Origin: Streptomyces antimycoticus
GTDB taxonomy: Bacteria; Actinomycetota; Actinomycetes; Streptomycetales; Streptomycetaceae
Assembly (NCBI RefSeq): GCF_005405925.1
Contig: NZ_BJHV01000001.1
Location: 8,866,001-8,930,000 of the forward strand
Reading direction: 5' to 3'
Length of the DNA: 64,000 bases
The notes below the pieces were generated by a model, which saw nothing but the letters and a program-made list of their open reading frames with translations, did not search any database and had not been told where the DNA came from. Positions 51,888-61,537 of the stretch are shown here, one piece after another. How positions within the stretch are numbered: the stretch's first letter is position 1; every line of letters begins with the position of its first letter. Made by a program: the position numbers and the translations under genes.

Positions 51888-52382
51888 CTACGAGATTGCC
51901 GAGCCGTCTCGGGCGGGCGGCAGCAGGGGGCCGCAGCTCCACTGCTGGAAGATCAGCCGGGTCTCGACCCGGGTCACCTCGCGGCGCGAGGTGAACTCGT
52001 CCAGCACCAGCCGCTGCAGATCGGCGGTGTCGGCCACCGCGACATGCACCAGATAGTCGTCCGGCCCGGCCAGATGGAACAGCGCCCGGGACTCGGGCAG
52101 CGCCCGGATCCGCTCCACGAAGGGGCCGACCAGCTCCCGGCGATGGGGCCGGAGCTGGACCGAGAGCAGGGCCTCGAGACCGCGTCCCAGCTTGGCGGGG
52201 TCCAGGCGGAGTTCATTGCCGAGGATCACGCCGGAGCGGCGCAGCCGGGTCACCCGGTCCAGACAGGTCGAGGGCGCCACGCCGACCTGGGCGGCCAGAT
52301 CGCGGTAGGTGGTCCGGGCGTCGTTCTGCAGCAGCCGCAGAATCTGGAGGTCCACCGGATCGAGAACGACGGTTTCGGCCAT
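51888..52382 (-). CDS. Lrp/AsnC-family transcriptional regulator
   Basis: 164 residues from ATG 52382. Winged helix (LDPVDLQILRLLQNDARTTYRDLAAQVGVAPSTCLDRVTRLRRSGVI) followed by an RAM (ligand-binding) domain (ALFHLAGPDDYLVHVAVADTADLQRLVLDEF). It is divergent from the PLP-enzyme gene by about 60 bp, a common arrangement in which the Lrp protein controls amino-acid catabolism. Confidence 0.9.
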   Translation of the reverse strand: MAETVVLDPVDLQILRLLQNDARTTYRDLAAQVGVAPSTCLDRVTRLRRSGVILGNELRLDPAKLGRGLEALLSVQLRPHRRELVGPFVERIRALPESRALFHLAGPDDYLVHVAVADTADLQRLVLDEFTSRREVTRVETRLIFQQWSCGPLLPPARDGSAIS

Positions 52383-52441
52383 CGGCCGAACGTAGCACGG
52401 GCATCGACCGCGAGCGTCCGGTGGTTGTTCACCCTTCACCC

Positions 52442-53776
52442 ATGGACATCAGGGAGAGCACGGAGAGCACGGAGAGCCCGGGGGCCACGGGGGCCACGGG
52501 GAGCGCGCTGAGCAGCCACGGCCCGCGGGGCGAGGCCGGACGGCACGCGTTCGCCACGGAGGCCGTCCACGCCGGGCGCGAGGACCTTCCGGCCATGGGA
52601 CTGCACGCCGTACCCCTGGATCTGTCGACGACCTACCCCTCGTACGACAGCCGCCAGGAGGCCGCCAGGATCGACGCGTTCGCCGCCACCGGCGCCCGGC
52701 CGGACGGCCCGCCCGTCTACGCCCGCCTGGACAATCCCACCGTGGCCCGCTTCGAGACCGCCCTGGCCCGGCTGGAGGGCACCGAGAGCGCGGTCGCGTT
52801 CGCCAGTGGCATGGCGGCGCTCAGCGCGTGTCTGCTGGCGCGCGGGGCCCAGGGGCTGCGGCATGTGGTCGCGGTCCGCCCGCTGTACGGATGCAGCGAC
52901 CACCTGCTGGACGCCGGGCTGCTGGGCACCGAGGTCACCTGGGTGGATCCGGCCGGGATCGCGGCGGCGATACGCCCCGACACCGGCCTCGTCATGGTGG
53001 AGACCCCCGCCAATCCGACGCTCGCCGAAGTCGATCTGCGGGCCGTCGCCCACTCCTGCGGCACGGTCCCGCTGCTCGCGGACAACACCTTCGCCACACC
53101 GGTGCTGCAGCGCCCGGCCGAACGGGGCGCGAGCGCCGTCCTGCACAGCGCCACCAAGTACCTCGGCGGACACGGCGATGTGATGGGCGGCGTGGTGGCC
53201 TGCGACGAGGAGTTCGCCCGCGCGCTGCGTCAGGTGCGGTTCGCCACCGGCGGGGTGCTGCATCCGCTCGCCGGATATCTGCTGCTGCGCGGACTGTCCA
53301 CGCTGCCCGTACGGATGCGGGCCGCCTCGGCGACCGCGGCCGAGCTGGTCCGGCGGCTGGCCGCCGACCCCCGGGTGGCCCGCGTCCACTATCCGCGGAT
53401 CGGCGGGGCGATGGTGGCCTTCGAGACCCACGGCGATCCGCATGCGGTGATCGCCGGGGTGCGGCTGATCACCCCGGCGGTCAGCCTGGGCAGCGTGGAC
53501 ACCCTCATCCAGCACCCGGCCTCCATCAGCCACCGGATCGTGGCCGAGGGGGACCGCCACTCCTCGGGGATCGGCGACCGGCTGCTGCGGATGTCCGTCG
53601 GGCTCGAGGACGTCGAGGATGTGTGGCGCGACCTGGACCAGGCGCTCGACGGCGGCCCGGCCGGGCGAGGCGCCCACCGGGCGCGACCCGCGGCCCACGG
53701 CGATGTCCCGGCCGGTGTCAGCGCGAGTGCGGCAGCGGGGGGACCGGTGCCGGTGCCGGGTCCAGGCGGGCGCTGA
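52442..53776 (+). CDS. Cys/Met-metabolism PLP-dependent lyase
   Basis: 444 residues from ATG 52442. The PLP fold of the gamma-lyase/synthase type is clear: [56 protein letters not shown], and the Schiff-base Lys239 in [12 protein letters not shown]. The substrate is unassigned between cystathionine gamma-lyase and methionine gamma-lyase or related. The divergent Lrp gene is its likely regulator. The C-terminus overlaps the convergent ACT-GNAT gene by 59 bp. Confidence 0.85.
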   Translation: MDIRESTESTESPGATGATGSALSSHGPRGEAGRHAFATEAVHAGREDLPAMGLHAVPLDLSTTYPSYDSRQEAARIDAFAATGARPDGPPVYARLDNPTVARFETALARLEGTESAVAFASGMAALSACLLARGAQGLRHVVAVRPLYGCSDHLLDAGLLGTEVTWVDPAGIAAAIRPDTGLVMVETPANPTLAEVDLRAVAHSCGTVPLLADNTFATPVLQRPAERGASAVLHSATKYLGGHGDVMGGVVACDEEFARALRQVRFATGGVLHPLAGYLLLRGLSTLPVRMRAASATAAELVRRLAADPRVARVHYPRIGGAMVAFETHGDPHAVIAGVRLITPAVSLGSVDTLIQHPASISHRIVAEGDRHSSGIGDRLLRMSVGLEDVEDVWRDLDQALDGGPAGRGAHRARPAAHGDVPAGVSASAAAGGPVPVPGPGGR

Positions 53777-54980
53777 TCACCAGCGTGCCCTGCTCGATCT
53801 GGTAGTCCAGCGGGAGTTCGAGGGAGCGCATCGCGGTCACCATGCCGGTGTTGGCCGACTGGGTGACGGCGTACACGCTCTCGTAGCCGGTCTCGGCGGC
53901 CATCGCGACCAGCCGCCGCAGCAGCTCCCCGCCGACACCGCGCCGCTGCCACTCGTCCTCGACGATCAGCGCGACCTCGGCCTCGTCCCCGTCCCACAGC
54001 AGATGGCCGAGGGCGACCAGCCGCCCGGAGGCGGTGTACGCGGCCAGGGTGCGGCCGAAGCGCGGGCTCAGCAGATGGGCGAGGTAGCGGTCGGCGTCGC
54101 CGACGGGGCCGTGGTAGCGCAGCCCGAGCGTCGCGGGGGAGCAGCGGGTGTGCATCTCGCGGGCCGCGGCCAGGTCGCCGGCGTCGGCGCGGCGCACGGT
54201 GATGGCGTTGCCCTCGGGCAGCGTCAGCACATCACCGTCGTGCGGGATCCGCGGGCCGAGCCGGGCGTCCAGCTCGACCAGCGCGCGGGCCCGGGCGAAC
54301 TCGGTCGGGGTGAACGGCAGATACGGCCGCTCGATGATGATCGCGCCGCCGGACGGGTCGCGCAGCCGCATCACGGTCTCCTCCAGGACACCTTCGGCGG
54401 GCGGGGTGCTCTCCAGGGAGCGGCCGCTGAAGGACTTGGCGGGAACCGAGCGGATGGTGCAGCGGCCGAACAACTGGCGCAGGGCGAGCGGGAGTTCGGC
54501 GGCGTCCAGGGCGGTACGGGTGGCCAGGGTCAGCGCCCGGGTCGGGGCGTCCACCAGGTCGTGGGCATCGGCCCGCTCGACCCAGGTGCCGCTGCCGCCC
54601 GCGGCCGCGACGGCGTCGCTCAGCTCGGTCGACGGCAGGGCCTCGGGTGCGCGCAGCAGGAACTCGTCCACCGTGCCGTCCGTCAGCGGATGGGTCTGCA
54701 GGGCCAGGATGTCGACCCGGTGCCCGGCCAGCGCCGCGCACAGCGCGGCGAGGGTGCCCGGCTCGTCCCGTACGGTCGTGCGCATCCGCCACAGCGTGGT
54801 GGCCTCGGGGGGCGTGGTCTCCGGGGCGCCCGCGGCGTGGGCGGTGTGGGCGTCGGCCGCGGGCGAGGGTGAGCTGCCCGGCGGCGCGTGGTCCTGGCGC
54901 CGTGACCACCATGCGACCAGCTCGTGCCGCCAGCGGGGGCGGCGCGGGGAAGGGGGCTCGGGGGTCGCTCGAAATGTCAT
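53718..54980 (-). CDS. ACT-domain-GNAT acetyltransferase fusion
   Basis: 420 residues from ATG 54980. An ACT domain (about 72-140, MRTTVRDEPGTLAALCAALAGHRVDILAL) is followed by a linker and a GNAT domain (about 255-400, REMHTRCSPATLGLRYHG, VEDEWQRRGVGGELLRRLVAMAAETG). The GNAT acetyl-CoA motif is RRGVGGE. The ACT domain suggests amino-acid control of acetylation, as for actinobacterial lysine acetyltransferases. The N-terminal 65 residues are low complexity. Confidence 0.87.
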   Translation of the reverse strand: MTFRATPEPPSPRRPRWRHELVAWWSRRQDHAPPGSSPSPAADAHTAHAAGAPETTPPEATTLWRMRTTVRDEPGTLAALCAALAGHRVDILALQTHPLTDGTVDEFLLRAPEALPSTELSDAVAAAGGSGTWVERADAHDLVDAPTRALTLATRTALDAAELPLALRQLFGRCTIRSVPAKSFSGRSLESTPPAEGVLEETVMRLRDPSGGAIIIERPYLPFTPTEFARARALVELDARLGPRIPHDGDVLTLPEGNAITVRRADAGDLAAAREMHTRCSPATLGLRYHGPVGDADRYLAHLLSPRFGRTLAAYTASGRLVALGHLLWDGDEAEVALIVEDEWQRRGVGGELLRRLVAMAAETGYESVYAVTQSANTGMVTAMRSLELPLDYQIEQGTLVISARLDPAPAPVPPLPHSR

Positions 54981-55103
54981 GCAAACACCCTCGCGCAAAG
55001 GTGTTGCGTGATCACGAACGGACTGTGACCTATGGGTTAAGGGTGCATCTGATAACAGAAGCTTATTTTGTCCGAAATCAAAAGGTTGAAGTCCGAGCTT
55101 CCG

Positions 55104-55637
55104 TCAACCTACCGCCCACCTGCGCAGTACCCTGCCGCAACGCCGTGCGTACGCCCGCTGGAAGAGCGGCACCAGCGGCCCGCCGGCCCGGCCGAACCAG
55201 GAGTCCGGGCGGCTGAACGCCGTCACCGTCAGCACCACCGAGCCATCCGGCTCCAGGTCCACCAGGAACGACTCCTCGCCGCGCTCCGGATGGCCGGGCA
55301 GCGTGCCGTACGCGAAGCCGGTCCGGGTCTCCTCCGCGACCGTCCACACCACCTCGCACGGCGCGCGCAGCCGCAGCCGCCCGATCCCCAGGCCCACCAC
55401 GACCGGCCGCCCCGGGGTGGCGACCGGATCCGCGGCGCGGATCGACACCCCCACCGCCCGGTGCATCCGCCAGTCCATGACCGCCCGTCCGGCCGCCTCG
55501 AACGTGCCCCGCCCGTGGCCGACACGGGTCCGCACCCGCAGATGGCGATAGCCGGCGGGCAGCGGCCACCGCCGGGTGGCGCCCACCTCCGGATAGGTGA
55601 GACGGGAGGCCGGGCCGGGGGCATCGGTGGATCCCAT
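55104..55637 (-). CDS. DUF1990-family protein
   Basis: 177 residues from ATG 55637. DUF1990 pattern: LTYPEVGATR near the N-terminus, GHGRGTFEAAGRAVMDWRMHRAVGV, RTGFAYGTLPGHPERGEESFLV and FSRPDSWFGRAGGPLVPLFQRAYARR. A single-domain protein of unknown function. It is isolated and read toward the ACT-GNAT gene. Confidence 0.85.
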   Translation of the reverse strand: MGSTDAPGPASRLTYPEVGATRRWPLPAGYRHLRVRTRVGHGRGTFEAAGRAVMDWRMHRAVGVSIRAADPVATPGRPVVVGLGIGRLRLRAPCEVVWTVAEETRTGFAYGTLPGHPERGEESFLVDLEPDGSVVLTVTAFSRPDSWFGRAGGPLVPLFQRAYARRCGRVLRRWAVG

Positions 55638-55833
55638 GCCCGTACGGTACGCGGCGGCCTTACGGTACCCGGCGCGGAAACGTGGCGCTCTTACGGTGAC
55701 TTCTCGGGGACGGCGCGCGGGGGCACTTCCCCGGTGCGGGCGCCCGGTTATTCACTGGGCGTTCGTAAGAGCGGCATCTTGCACCGATAACAAACACAAC
55801 AGCACAGCAGTTCTACGAGCGATGGAGGGCACC

Positions 55834-57423
55834 ATGGGGCGGGAATCCGGCAGAGGGATCGGACGGCGCACGGTACTGCAGGGGTCGGCGGCCGCGTCGG
55901 CGGCGCTCGCGGTGCCCGCCGTGGCGTCGGCCGCGTCGGCCGCGTCCGGCGCGCCCGCTCAGACGCTGTCGGGGCGTCCGAGCGCCCAGTGGGGCGTGCA
56001 GGTGGGCGATGTGACGACGTCTTCGGGGCTGGTGTGGGTCCGCTCCGACCGTCCGGCCCGCATGATCGTGGAGACGTCCGCGACCGAGTCCTTCGCGCTG
56101 GCCAAGCGGTGGCGGGGCCCGCTGGTCGGCCCCGGCACCGACTTCACCGGGCGCACCGCACTGCACGGCCTGCCCGCCGGGAGCCAGGTGCACTACCGGG
56201 TGCTGCTGGCCGACCCGGGGGACCCGCGCCGCACCAGTGAGGCGGTCCACGGCACGTTCCGTACGGTTCCCGAGCGCCGTAAGGACGTGCGCTTCGTCTG
56301 GTCGGGCGATCTGGCGGGGCAGGGCTGGGGCATCAACCCGGACCACGGCGGCTACCGCATCTTCGAGGAGATGCGCCGCCGCGAGCCGGACTTCTTCCTG
56401 TGCAGCGGCGACAACATCTACGCCGACGGCCCGATGACCGAGACCGTCAAGCTGCCCGACGGTTCCACCTGGCGCAATCTCATCACCCCGGAGAAGACCA
56501 AGGTCGCCGAGACCCTCGACGAGTACCGCGGCAACTTCCGCTACAACCTCCTGGACGCCGCGCTGCGCCGCTTCCACGCCGAGGTGCCGACCATCACCCA
56601 GTGGGACGACCACGAGGTGCTCAACAACTGGTACCCGGGCGAGATCCTCGTCGACGACCGCTACACCGAGAAGAACGTCGACGTGCTGGCCGCCCGCGCG
56701 CGCCAGGCGTTCGCCGAGTACTTCCCGATCAGTACGCTGCGGCCGGACGCGAGCGGCCGCGTCTACCGGGTCCAGCGCCACGGCCCGCTGCTGGACGTCT
56801 TCGTGCTGGACTGCCGCACGTACCGCGACGCCAACTCGCCGAACCGCCAGCCGGAGGACGCCCAGGGCATCCTCGGCGCCGAGCAGCTGAGGTGGCTCAA
56901 GCGCGAGCTGTCGCGGTCGCGCGCGGTGTGGAAGGTCATCGCCTGCGATATGCCGCTGGGCCTGGTGGTCCCGGACGGGGGCACCGACTTCGAGGCCGTC
57001 GCCCAGGGCGACCCGGGCGCCCCGCTCGGCCGTGAGCTGCAGCTGGCCGACCTGCTCCGGCACATCAAGCACCGCAAGATCACCGGCACGGTGTGGCTGA
57101 CGGCGGACGTCCACTACACCTCGGCGCAGCACTACGACCCCTCGCGGGCGGCGTTCAAGGACTTCGCGCCGTTCTGGGAGTTCGTCTCCGGTCCGCTGAA
57201 CGCGGGTGCCTTCCCCTCGGTGAAGCTGGACGGCACGTTCGGCCCCGAGCAGCCCTTCGTCAAGGCGCCGACCGTGGCGAACGTCTCGCCCGCCGAAGGC
57301 TTCCAGTTCTACGGCGAGGTGGACATCGACGGCGACAGCGCCGAGATGACGGTCCGGCTGCGCGAGGACGGCGGCAAGGTGCTCTTCACCAAGGTCCTGC
57401 GGCCGGGGCTGGTCGGCCAGTAG
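55834..57423 (+). CDS. phoD: Tat-exported PhoD-type alkaline phosphatase D
   Basis: 529 residues from ATG 55834 with GGAGG five bases upstream. The N-terminus has a twin-arginine signal (GRRTVLQGSAAASAALAVPAVASA). The phosphodiesterase/phosphatase domain shows DLAGQGWGINPDHGGYRIFEEM, LCSGDNIYADGPM, QWDDHEVLNNW, and WLTADVHYTSAQHY, which are the metal-binding signatures. It probably releases phosphate from esters outside the cell, normally controlled by phosphate limitation. A weak direct repeat resembling a PHO box lies upstream but is not convincing. Confidence 0.93.
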   Translation: MGRESGRGIGRRTVLQGSAAASAALAVPAVASAASAASGAPAQTLSGRPSAQWGVQVGDVTTSSGLVWVRSDRPARMIVETSATESFALAKRWRGPLVGPGTDFTGRTALHGLPAGSQVHYRVLLADPGDPRRTSEAVHGTFRTVPERRKDVRFVWSGDLAGQGWGINPDHGGYRIFEEMRRREPDFFLCSGDNIYADGPMTETVKLPDGSTWRNLITPEKTKVAETLDEYRGNFRYNLLDAALRRFHAEVPTITQWDDHEVLNNWYPGEILVDDRYTEKNVDVLAARARQAFAEYFPISTLRPDASGRVYRVQRHGPLLDVFVLDCRTYRDANSPNRQPEDAQGILGAEQLRWLKRELSRSRAVWKVIACDMPLGLVVPDGGTDFEAVAQGDPGAPLGRELQLADLLRHIKHRKITGTVWLTADVHYTSAQHYDPSRAAFKDFAPFWEFVSGPLNAGAFPSVKLDGTFGPEQPFVKAPTVANVSPAEGFQFYGEVDIDGDSAEMTVRLREDGGKVLFTKVLRPGLVGQ

Positions 57424-57530
57424 CCCTATGTGGCGCGGTACGCGGCCCCGTGCGGAACACCCACGGGGCCGCGTACCGGGCGGCGCGCGGAACAGCGGGA
57501 GATCCGGGGTGCCGGTCGGAAAGCCGCTCG

Positions 57531-58361
57531 TCAGCGGCTGCCGTCCAGGATGACGCGGGCGACCAGCGCCGGGTCGTCGTTCATGGGCACGTGGCCGCAG
57601 CCGGGGAGCCGGACCAGCCGGGCGCCGGGGATGACCCGCTTGGCGCGGACGCCCTGGCGGCGCGGCAGCACCCGGTCGCGCGAGCCCCAGGCGATGGTGA
57701 CCGGGATATCGGGGATGTCATGCGTGAACAGCTCGGAGTTTCCGGCGGCCAGCGTGGCGTCGAAGCCGACCGCCTCACGCATCGCCCGCGTCTCGGCGAC
57801 GACCGCGGCCGGTGAACGCCGCGCGGGCCGGGCGTAGATGGCGCCGGTCAGCGCGGCCCGTCCGGCCGCACCGCGGGCCAGCCACGCCACCAGCGGCGGC
57901 GGCAGCGCCCGCGCACCGGCCCGCATGACGGACAGCACGCCGAAGGCGTAGCGGCGCTCGGCCTCGTTCCAGAACTGGGCCGGGGACAGCGCGGTGACGG
58001 ACCGTACGAGTCCGAGCCGGCCCAGCTCCAGGGCGAAAAGCCCGCCCAGCGAGTTCCCCGCCACGTCGGGGCGCTTGACGCCAAGGGTTTCGAAGAGCGC
58101 GCCGAGCACCCGTATGACACCGTCGAGGTCGTAGGGAATGCCGTCCGGCAGCGCGTCCGACGCCCCGAAGCCGGGCAGATCCACGGCGATCACCTCGCGG
58201 TCGACCGCGAGGATGTCCAGCACCGGCTCCCACGCCTGCCAGTGGTGGCCGATGCCGTGCAGCAGCACCAACGGCCGCCCCGCGCCGCGCCGTTCGTGCA
58301 CGACCCGGGCGGTACGGGGGCCGCCGGGGGTAGCGACGGAAAAGGAGAGGGACGCGGGCAT
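57531..58361 (-). CDS. Alpha/beta-hydrolase
   Basis: 276 residues from ATG 58361. The fold landmarks are RPLVLLHGIGHHWQAWEPVL (oxyanion), VAGNSLGGLFALELG (nucleophile Ser in GNSLGG), an Asp in SRDRVLPRR and the catalytic His in CGHVPMNDDP. The enzyme acts on an ester or related bond. The substrate is unknown. Confidence 0.87.
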   Translation of the reverse strand: MPASLSFSVATPGGPRTARVVHERRGAGRPLVLLHGIGHHWQAWEPVLDILAVDREVIAVDLPGFGASDALPDGIPYDLDGVIRVLGALFETLGVKRPDVAGNSLGGLFALELGRLGLVRSVTALSPAQFWNEAERRYAFGVLSVMRAGARALPPPLVAWLARGAAGRAALTGAIYARPARRSPAAVVAETRAMREAVGFDATLAAGNSELFTHDIPDIPVTIAWGSRDRVLPRRQGVRAKRVIPGARLVRLPGCGHVPMNDDPALVARVILDGSR

Positions 58362-58448
58362 GGGATGGCTCCTCGCGATCGGCGTTCGGGCAGGCGCGGA
58401 TGCGGCGTATGAGACAGCATGTCAGCAAGAGTTACCGGAGGGTAGTCC

Positions 58449-58516
58449 CGGTGCGCGGTGCGCGGTGCGCGGTGCCCGGTGCGGTGCGCGGTGCCCGGTG
58501 CGGTGCGCGGTGCCCG
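58449..58516. repeat. CGGTGCS heptamer repeat tract
   Basis: About nine copies of CGGTGCG or CGGTGCC, with a 19-bp higher-order unit repeated twice. The tract is directly downstream of the SDR stop (58525) and may be unstable. Confidence 0.75.
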
Positions 58517-58524
58517 CGGCGCGG

Positions 58525-59277
58525 CTACAGCCCGCCCGCGACCCGCAGCACCGCGCCCGTCGTGTACGACGCCTCCGGCGACAGCAGCCACGCCACCGCG
58601 CCCGCGATCTCCTCCGGCTCGCCCGGGCGCCCCATCGGCACCCGCCCCTGGACGCGCCACGGCCGCTCGGGGTCGCCCATCCGCGCGTGGATATCGGTCA
58701 GCGTCATCCCGGGCTGGACGGAGTTGACCCGGATCCCCTCCGCCGCCAGCTCCTTCGACAGCCCGACGGTCATCGCGTCGACCGCCGCCTTGCTGGCCGC
58801 GTAGTGCACATACTCACCGGGGCTGCCGGTCGTCGCCGCGCCCGAGGAGATGTTGACGATGGCGCCGCCCTGCCCGCCGTGGCGGGTGGACATCTCGCGT
58901 GCCGCCCGCCGGGCGCACAGCAGGGCCCCGGTCACATTGACGTCCACGACGCGGCGCATCACCTCCGGCGAGGTCTCGGTGAAGCGGCCCAACGGCCCCG
59001 TGATCCCCGCGTTGTTGACCAGGCCGGTGATCGGGCCCAGCTCCTCCCGTACCCGGTCGAACATCGCCTCGACCTGATCCGCGTCGCTGGTGTCGGCCTG
59101 GACGACCAGCGACCGCACACCCTCCGCGCGCACCGCGGCCGCCCACCGCTCGGCCGCGTCCTGGGCCCTCTCGTAGCCGATGGCGACGCTGTGTCCGGCG
59201 CGGGCGAGCCGCACCGCCACCGCCGCGCCGATGCCGCGACTGCCCCCGGTGACCACCGTGACCTGGTCCATGCCCAT
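58525..59277 (-). CDS. Short-chain dehydrogenase/reductase
   Basis: 250 residues from ATG 59277 (59271 also possible). SDR motifs: VVTGGSRGIGAAVAVRLA, LVNNAGITGP, Ser in NISSGAATTG and the catalytic Tyr-Lys in YVHYAASKAAVDAM, then the terminal PGMTLTDIH. NADP(H) likely. It is divergent from the GntR gene; the GntR operator lies between them. Confidence 0.9.
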   Translation of the reverse strand: MGMDQVTVVTGGSRGIGAAVAVRLARAGHSVAIGYERAQDAAERWAAAVRAEGVRSLVVQADTSDADQVEAMFDRVREELGPITGLVNNAGITGPLGRFTETSPEVMRRVVDVNVTGALLCARRAAREMSTRHGGQGGAIVNISSGAATTGSPGEYVHYAASKAAVDAMTVGLSKELAAEGIRVNSVQPGMTLTDIHARMGDPERPWRVQGRVPMGRPGEPEEIAGAVAWLLSPEASYTTGAVLRVAGGL

Positions 59278-59346
59278 CCGTGTGCTCAGCTCCCGCCCCG
59301 TAACGCATTTCGTTCCGACGGTCACCGACGATAACCGGTCACAGGA

Positions 59347-59360
59347 TTGGTCTTGACCAA
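59347..59360. promoter_or_regulatory. GntR-type operator with overlapping -35
   Basis: TTGGTCTTGACCAA is a perfect 6-bp inverted repeat around TT, similar to DasR/HutC-type operators (TGGTCTAGACCA). The TTGACC inside it is a good -35 that is followed after 17 bases by TATGGT (59376-59381) as -10. This promoter drives the GntR gene rightward, so self-repression is likely. Confidence 0.65.
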
Positions 59361-59381
59361 GTTCGCACACCGCCTTATGGT
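59353..59381 (+). promoter_or_regulatory. Sigma-70-type promoter for the GntR gene
   Basis: TTGACC (59353-59358), 17-base spacer, TATGGT (59376-59381). The start codon at 59472 lies about 85 bases beyond the expected start site. Confidence 0.55.
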
Positions 59382-59471
59382 CACATTGATACTGCAACAA
59401 CCTTTAATAAAGAAGCGCGCATAACTGTGAAGGCGCGCAGGACTGTCGGCCGGCGGAATCAAGGGGACATC

Positions 59472-60218
59472 GTGGGGACCACGCAGCTGGAATCGGTGCC
59501 CGAGCCCAAGTACTGGCATCTGAAGACCGTGCTCAGCGACGCGCTCGACTCGGAGTTCGCGGTCGGGGAGATCCTGCCCAACGAGCGTGAGCTGGCAGCC
59601 CGCTTCGGCGTCGCCCGCGCCACCCTCCGGCAGGCCCTCGAGCAGCTCGAGCTGGAGGGCAGGCTGCAGCGCCGCCGCGGCGTCGGCACCACCGTCGCCC
59701 CGCCCCGCGTCGGCGTGGCCGTCGGGGACTACGCCCACGGCTGGACCGACACCTCCGGCGAGGACACCTGGCAGACCGTGGACAGCACCGAGGCCGTGCC
59801 GCCCGCCGAGGTCGCCCGGCTGCTGGAGCTCGCCCCCGACGCCCTGGTCCACCGGGTGCGCCGCACCCGGATGACCCACGGCCAGCCGCTCGCCGCCGAG
59901 CTGCTGTACGTACCGGCCGAGTCCGTCCCCGGCCTCGCCGCCATCGACACCCCCAGCGGGCTGGCCCGCGCCCGCGCGGTGCTGCGCGAGCTGCGCCGGC
60001 TGGAGCTGGAGGGCCGTGAGCAGTCCGTGGAGCTCGGCTCGGCCCGCGCGGACGACGCCAAGGAGCTCGACCGGCTGCCCGGCGCTCCCGTCCTCATCGT
60101 GACCACCCGCTATGTGGCCGAGGGCCGCACCGCGGCCGTCGCCGTGGCCACCTACCGGGCCGACACCTGTCGGCTCACCTTCGGGGACGCGGCGGGCGAG
60201 GAGCTGCTGGCGGGCTGA
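59472..60218 (+). CDS. GntR/HutC-family regulator with UTRA domain
   Basis: 248 residues from GTG 59472, with AAGGGGA upstream; an upstream GTG at 59427 has no ribosome binding site. Winged helix-turn-helix (about 20-75, LPNERELAARFGVARATLRQALEQLELEGRLQRRRG) and a UTRA effector domain (about 95-235, RVRRTRMTHGQPLAAELLYVPAE, TTRYVAEGRT). The site TTGGTCTTGACCAA at 59347 is the expected target. The ligand may be a sugar phosphate, as in related regulators. Confidence 0.88.
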   Translation: MGTTQLESVPEPKYWHLKTVLSDALDSEFAVGEILPNERELAARFGVARATLRQALEQLELEGRLQRRRGVGTTVAPPRVGVAVGDYAHGWTDTSGEDTWQTVDSTEAVPPAEVARLLELAPDALVHRVRRTRMTHGQPLAAELLYVPAESVPGLAAIDTPSGLARARAVLRELRRLELEGREQSVELGSARADDAKELDRLPGAPVLIVTTRYVAEGRTAAVAVATYRADTCRLTFGDAAGEELLAG

Positions 60219-60318
60219 TCCGGGCCCGTCCCGCGGCGCGCGCCCGGCGCATGGTGCGGGGCGCGCCGCCGCCCCGTACGCACTCCGATACCCGAAACGG
60301 CCCGCCCCGCGTCCAGTG

Positions 60319-61537
60319 TCAGCGGCTCGCGCGGCGGGTTGTCACCGTACTGTCGACCGCGAAGAGCTCCTGCTCCACATGGTCCAGGGCCAGCCGCAGC
60401 GCCCCGTGGTCACCGCCGCCTCGCCGAGCAGCGAGAGCGTGACCTCCGGGGCCCGCAGACAGTAGCGGGACAGCTCATCGCGCAGCGGGGCCAGCACACC
60501 GTCCAGCCCGGCGGCCCAGCCGCCGACCACGACGACCTCGGGGTCCAGCGCCAGCACCAGGGCCGCCGTGTCGTGCACCAGCCTGCGGACGAAGCGGTCC
60601 ACGGCCGCGCGGGCCCGTACGTCGCCGTCGCGGGCCAGCGCGAAGACACGCGCGACCTGCGCCTCGTCCAGTGGGTTCAGCGGCTCCCCGGTCGTGGAGA
60701 GCACCTCCTCCGGGGCGGCCTCGCGGCCCAGCAGATGCAGCGCCCCGATCTCCCCGGCGGCGCCGCCGAAGCCACGGTGGAGCCGGCCGCCGATCAACGA
60801 CCCGGCCCCGGGCTCAACCCGGCCAGCACGAAGACCACATCGTCCGAGCCGACCGCCGCACCCTTCCAGTGCTCGGCCACCGCCGCCGTGTTCGCGTCGT
60901 TCTCCACCAGCACCGGACAGCGGAAGGACCGCCGCAGCCGCTCGCCCAGGGGCAGCCCGGTCCAGCCGGGGAGCGCGGTGCACAGATGGACGGTGCCATC
61001 GGCCTCGACGATGCCGGGGCTGCCCACTCCGACCGCGCGCAGCGAGAACCGGGCCACCCCCGCGCGCCGCAGCAGATCCGCGACGGCGGTGCGCACCCGC
61101 TCCAGCCGCTCGTCCGCCGACGCCTTCTCCGAGACCTCGCGCACAATCGAGCCGAGGGCGTGTCCGTCGAGGTCCGACAGGAGCGCGGCGACCCGGTGCG
61201 CCCCTATCTCTATGCCCAGCAGATGCCCGGCCTCGGCCCGGAATCGGAAGCGGCGCGCGGGGCGGCCCTGGCGGCGGACGCCGCCCTCCTCGGCGGGCAC
61301 CTCGACCACCAGACCGCTGTCGGCCAGCCCGTCGATCACGCCCTCGACAGTGGGCCGGGACAGCCCGGTCACCCGCGTGAGATCGGTGAGGCTCGCGCTT
61401 CCGGCACAGCCGCCCGCGTCGTCCGGACCACCCTCGGTGGCCGCGCCGGACGCGGTCGCCGCGCGCAACGCGTGCAGTACCACGGCGGAGTTGATGCGTC
61501 GCAGCAGAGACGGATCTCCGCCGGTGAGCCGCCCCAA
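60319..61537 (-). pseudogene. ROK-family regulator/kinase with two apparent frameshifts
   Basis: Starting at TTG 61537, with AGGGAGG upstream, the N-terminal winged helix is read as LTDLTRVTGLSRPTVEGVIDGLADSGL, then ROK-domain strands (GIEIGAHRVAALLSDLDG, GIVEADGTVHL, VENDANTAAVAEHW). A frame change at 60806-60809 (C4 run) leads to SLIGGRLHRGFGGAAGEIGAL and VVVVGGWAAGLDG. A second change at 60402-60405 (C4) leads to LRLALDHVEQELFAVD and the stop at 60319-60321. Without them the protein is about 405 residues, a transcriptional regulator of the NagC/XylR type. Confidence 0.75.

Noticed and set aside
55700..55800. PHO-box-like direct repeat before phoD
   Set aside because: The possible 11-bp repeats match the consensus poorly, so no regulatory claim is made.
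58449..58516. CRISPR-like array in the heptamer tract
   Set aside because: The units are contiguous without spacers; it is a simple tandem repeat.
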